64,000 bases of DNA. Source: Paenibacillus cremeus (lineage in GTDB: Bacteria > Bacillota > Bacilli > Paenibacillales > NBRC-103111). The stretch spans positions 28,767-92,766 of the forward strand of contig NZ_VNJI01000027.1 in the NCBI RefSeq assembly GCF_007786445.1, given 5' to 3'. Below are positions 61,752 to 64,000 of the stretch, piece after piece. The notes beneath the pieces were generated by a model, which saw only the letters and a list, made by a program, of their open reading frames with translations, was not told the DNA's origin and ran no database searches. The position numbers were made by a program, and so were the translations under genes. Each line of letters opens with the position of its first letter. Position 1 is the stretch's first letter.

Positions 61752-62741
61752 TTATAGTTTCCGGCACGAATTCCGTTCGATGAGTTCTACAGGAAGCTTG
61801 TATTTATGATTTAGCTTCTCTCCGCCTAACGCTTGGAACATCAGGTGAGCGGCCAAAATGCCCATCTCATACTTCGGCTGCTTAAGCGTCGTAAGGGTTG
61901 GGTTAACGAATTCTGACAGTTCGCTATTATCGTACCCGATGATCGAAATATCCCGCGGAACTTGAATGCCCAGCTCTTTAAAAGCTTCCAAGGCGCCGAT
62001 CGCCATCTCGTCGTTCGCATAGAAGATGGCTGTTGGCAAATCCCCCTGCAGCACGAGCATCTTCGTCGCTTGATAACCGCCAATTCGGGTAAAATCACCA
62101 TGGACATTCCACTTCGACTGCTCTTGAAGGCCATGGTTCGTTAAACTGGTCAAAAATCCGGCATAGCGTCGATCATTGGCTTGAGATTTCGGCGATCCGC
62201 CTACAAAGGCGATGCGGGTATGCCCAAGTCCGATCAAATAATCGGCTCCCATCTGACCTCCGGAGAAATCATCCGTATATACGGAGGCAATATTGTCCAG
62301 TTCCAGCGGCCGATTCAGCACGATGATAGGAAACCCTTCCCGCGCCGATTCGCTAATGAGCTGCTCGCTAATGTTGTGATGGAGTACAATCGCGCCGTCC
62401 GTCCGCTTTTCCTTCAAGTATTTAACTGCCGTAGAATCCTGCCCGACGTTGGAGCTGCATGCGATTAAGTCATAGCCGCGCTGGCTAACGACTTCGTGCA
62501 AGCCCTTCAGCAATTGGGAGAAAAAGGGACCGGAAAAGCCCTCTACAATCACCGCAATGGTCTTCGTCGTGGTCCGTTTCAGATCCGTAGCGAAGCCGTT
62601 CTTCTGATAATTCAGTTCCTTAGCCGCTTCTAGTACTTTCAATCTGGTAGATGGCTTAACCTTATCATCACCGTTCAATGCACAGGAAGCCGTTGATAGA
62701 GCAACGCCTGCGCGCTTCGCTACATCCTTAATCGTAGCCAC
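61752..62741 (-). CDS. LacI family transcriptional regulator
   Basis: 329-residue repressor. A helix-turn-helix begins at the very N-terminus (VATIKDVAKRAGVALSTASCALNG), with the hinge region near residues 45-60, followed by a type I periplasmic-binding-like ligand domain (AVIVEGFSGPFFSQLLKG; DGAIVLHHNI; FYANDEMAIGALEAF). The start is GTG at 62741, 8 nt after GGAGG, which begins exactly at the conserved ATIKDVA; longer versions start before that site. It probably represses the rbs-like importer downstream. Confidence 0.93.
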   Translation of the reverse strand: MATIKDVAKRAGVALSTASCALNGDDKVKPSTRLKVLEAAKELNYQKNGFATDLKRTTTKTIAVIVEGFSGPFFSQLLKGLHEVVSQRGYDLIACSSNVGQDSTAVKYLKEKRTDGAIVLHHNISEQLISESAREGFPIIVLNRPLELDNIASVYTDDFSGGQMGADYLIGLGHTRIAFVGGSPKSQANDRRYAGFLTSLTNHGLQEQSKWNVHGDFTRIGGYQATKMLVLQGDLPTAIFYANDEMAIGALEAFKELGIQVPRDISIIGYDNSELSEFVNPTLTTLKQPKYEMGILAAHLMFQALGGEKLNHKYKLPVELIERNSCRKL

Positions 62742-62805
62742 TAGAATAACCTCCATCTCCACAAGATAAAAAAAAAAAACGATTCGATTCCGATTAGTTA
62801 TTGAC

Positions 62806-62835
62806 ATTATATTTTAGCTGAATGTTAAGTGTCAA
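62806..62835 (-). promoter_or_regulatory. Strong sigma-A promoter of the lacI-type gene
   Basis: Minus strand: TTGACA (62830-62835), 18-bp spacer, TATAAT (62806-62811), both perfect hexamers. A reversed TTGACA on the plus strand (62801-62806) overlaps the -10 box, giving an inverted TTGACA/TGTCAA pair. Confidence 0.8.
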
Positions 62836-63223
62836 GATAAATTCCTTGATACTGGTAGTACAGATCCCGCTAAAACCGCGCTACATAAGGGTTTTTCGCT
62901 TATGGATGAATAGGGTACGAATCCATCGGCCTACTAGAATCGTACCTTATTCTAAGATTACTTGTAAACAGCTAAGAATTTACTAAAAATTTTCTAATAC
63001 ATATCTAATATTTCACTAACAAATAGCCCTGATTTGCTAACACTCTCATCCGCGCTCTTTCCATTTCAGTTCACTAACTGCACATTACCAGTTCGCCTTC
63101 AAAAGCTTGCGTTCAATCTGAGCTTTCATATAGCCAGCACGCTATACATCGATGCCTTAGGCACCTGAGCGCTCTCGCTGCTCTGCATGACCGCATATTA
63201 AGGCCCCTTTTCTCTGCAACGCT
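62836..63223. other. 388-bp AT-rich intergenic region with two hairpins, no clear gene
   Basis: No open frame with a ribosome site was found. Two adjacent inverted repeats occur at 62884-62904 (CATAAG/CTTATG) and 62909-62951 (a 12-bp stem AATAGGGTACGA / TCGTACCTTATT with one G-U pair and a 19-nt loop). Neither is followed by a T run. A short open stretch near 63110-63150 (minus strand, ending MKAQIERKLLKANW) could be the tail of a lost gene but has no other support. Confidence 0.5.
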
Positions 63224-63260
63224 GCAAAAGAAATCCCTCTAGACGAATCCAGAGGGATTT
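63224..63260 (-). terminator. Terminator of the truncated two-domain gene
   Basis: Minus strand: AAATCCCTCT-GGATTCGTCT-AGAGGGATTT, a perfect 10-bp stem followed by CTTTTG. Confidence 0.85.
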
Positions 63261-63268
63261 GCATGCCA

Positions 63269-63901
63269 TTAGTTCGTGAATTTGAATGATTTCAGCACGT
63301 TATCTTGGATTTTCAGGTTGTAGTCGGTGCGCTTGGCTTTATAGTTGATAGTTTCCACAGTAAACACCATTCCGTCCTTTTCAAAAACATAGATCGTATT
63401 GTAATACGAAGACGTTTTTGGCATATCCTCATAAACAAATTTTTTAGCTGAGACACCAAAAATAGTTGCAGTCCCTTTTTCCACTACTTTTGAAGTTTCT
63501 TTTGGCAGATTATCCAAATAAGCCTCAACGGATTTTGCTACTTGATCAAGCTTATATCCCTCTTGGGCGTAGAACTCAAACGTTCCAAGTGAATTAGAAT
63601 ATTGAAATACTTGCCCGTTCGTTTTTGAATCTGTAATGTTTGCCCAAGTATCTGGAATTTCGCCTTCAAATTTGTACTTCTTATTACGAATGGTAGAAGT
63701 AGTGACTTTATCTCTAAAATCGCGATTGTCCTGGATATCACCCAGCTTCACATCATCGTTTTTAATCTTAATCGTGCTCAAGATGTTTTGAACAAGAAGA
63801 GGGCTATCCTTAGCATCATCTTGTCGTACATCAATTTCGTACTTATACTTTCCTACAAATATATAAGTCCCATAAACGGGACTGTTGACAAACGTATCAA
63901 T
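63269..63901 (-). pseudogene. 5'-truncated gene for a protein with two similar domains
   Basis: The frame is open from a TAA at 63902 to the stop at 63269 (210 codons), but the only usable start is a TTG at 63781 in mid-domain. The sequence upstream of that TTG (VYGTYIFVGKYKYEIDV, then LLVQNILSTIKIKND) is clearly protein-like. It parallels the C-terminus of the second half (YNTIYVFEKDGMVFTVET, then KIQDNVLKSFKFTN), so the protein had two related domains and the first has lost its N-terminal part and signal region near 63900. The remaining domain resembles small secreted or lipoprotein PsbP/DUF1795-like folds, a weak assignment. AT-rich. Confidence 0.65.
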
Positions 63902-63919
63902 TTAATAGGTTTTTTGGAG

Positions 63920-63954
63920 GGCCGTGTAGAATTTATCTCTATACGGTCTTTTTT
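63920..63954 (+). terminator. Strong hairpin with T tract just upstream of a new gene
   Basis: GGCCGTGTAGA (63920-63930) pairs over 11 bp with TCTATACGGTC (63938-63948) across a 7-nt loop, followed by TTTTTT. It sits 12 bp before the GGAGGG site of the next gene and has no plus-strand gene before it within 1 kb. It could be an attenuator or a block against outside transcription at the end of a mobile element. Confidence 0.75.
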
Positions 63955-63972
63955 ACTTTGGAGGGTAATCCT

Positions 63973-64000
63973 ATGATGGGTGTAGATGGAGCCAAACAAA
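63973..64000 (+). CDS. Start of a gene cut by the window edge
   Basis: Two consecutive ATG codons at 63973 and 63976 follow TTGGAGGGTAATCCT, a strong ribosome site. Only nine codons (MMGVDGAKQ) are visible. Family not recognisable. The hairpin just upstream and the gene truncation at about 63902 make a mobile-element gene possible. Confidence 0.45.

Noticed and set aside
62769..62779. Poly-A run upstream of lacI considered as a phase-variation tract
   Set aside because: It lies in the untranslated leader before the GTG start and cannot shift the reading frame; any effect on expression is speculative.
63788..63976. 62-codon plus-strand frame opposite the truncated gene
   Set aside because: No ribosome site and it runs through the terminator hairpin; the minus strand is the coding-like one.

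Overview
The window looks like the chromosome of an endospore-forming, Paenibacillus-like member of the Firmicutes. Evidence: an alpha/beta-type small acid-soluble spore protein, strong AGGAGG ribosome sites, frequent TTG/GTG starts, and many YesM/YesN two-component systems next to Lpl-type and CUT2 sugar importers. No rRNA, tRNA, CRISPR array or prophage was seen. Base composition is moderately GC-rich, with AT-richer patches at about 20.1-21.5, 35.5-38.0 and 62.8-64.0 kb.

Layout. 0-5.2 kb: a YesN/YesM pair followed by an LplB/YtcP/LplA-type importer (binding protein cut by the window edge). 5.2-10.6 kb: an amino-sugar operon with three Gfo/Idh/MocA oxidoreductases, nagB and nagA, and an 84-bp remnant of a sugar-binding protein gene. 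10.6-14.7 kb: an AraC regulator, a divergent sulfatase and a fourth Gfo/Idh oxidoreductase. 14.9-15.9 kb: a DNA-ligase-like protein without the catalytic lysine, and the spore protein. 15.9-20.1 kb: a MarR-controlled heterodimeric ABC exporter. 20.1-21.5 kb: an AraC regulator and a small helical protein. 21.5-29.8 kb: a six-gene operon (Afu/Fbp-type ABC importer, TIM-barrel isomerase, PfkB kinase, GH4 glycosidase) with a divergent GntR regulator. 29.9-35.3 kb: a MATE exporter, an orphan ClpP-like protease, and an LplT-Aas lysophospholipid recycling pair. 35.5-46.2 kb: a hybrid histidine kinase, an orphan sugar-binding lipoprotein, a SWIM/SNF2 ATPase, a bicupin oxalate decarboxylase and a GGDEF-EAL protein. 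46.3-50.7 kb: a second sulfatase, a hotdog thioesterase, prpD and prpB. 50.8-51.5 kb: two small proteins. 51.5-62.8 kb: a LacI-controlled ribose-type importer (rbsACB-like), then a response regulator / sensor kinase / anchored binding protein set with a dehydrogenase and a TIM-barrel enzyme. 62.8-64.0 kb: a structured intergenic region, a 5'-truncated two-domain gene, and the start of a further gene behind a strong terminator hairpin.

Most of the window serves carbohydrate uptake and breakdown, probably of plant or host glycans: four solute-binding proteins plus the sensor-type one, two sulfatases, amino-sugar enzymes, GH4, and several oxidoreductases and epimerases, each locus with its own regulator. 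The points most worth following up are the PTS-free GH4/Afu-type locus with an unusual GH4 active-site motif, the binding-protein/kinase/regulator three-component set, a dispersed palindromic repeat with about 60-bp periodicity, the oxalate decarboxylase with a changed catalytic lid, and the truncation at the right edge.
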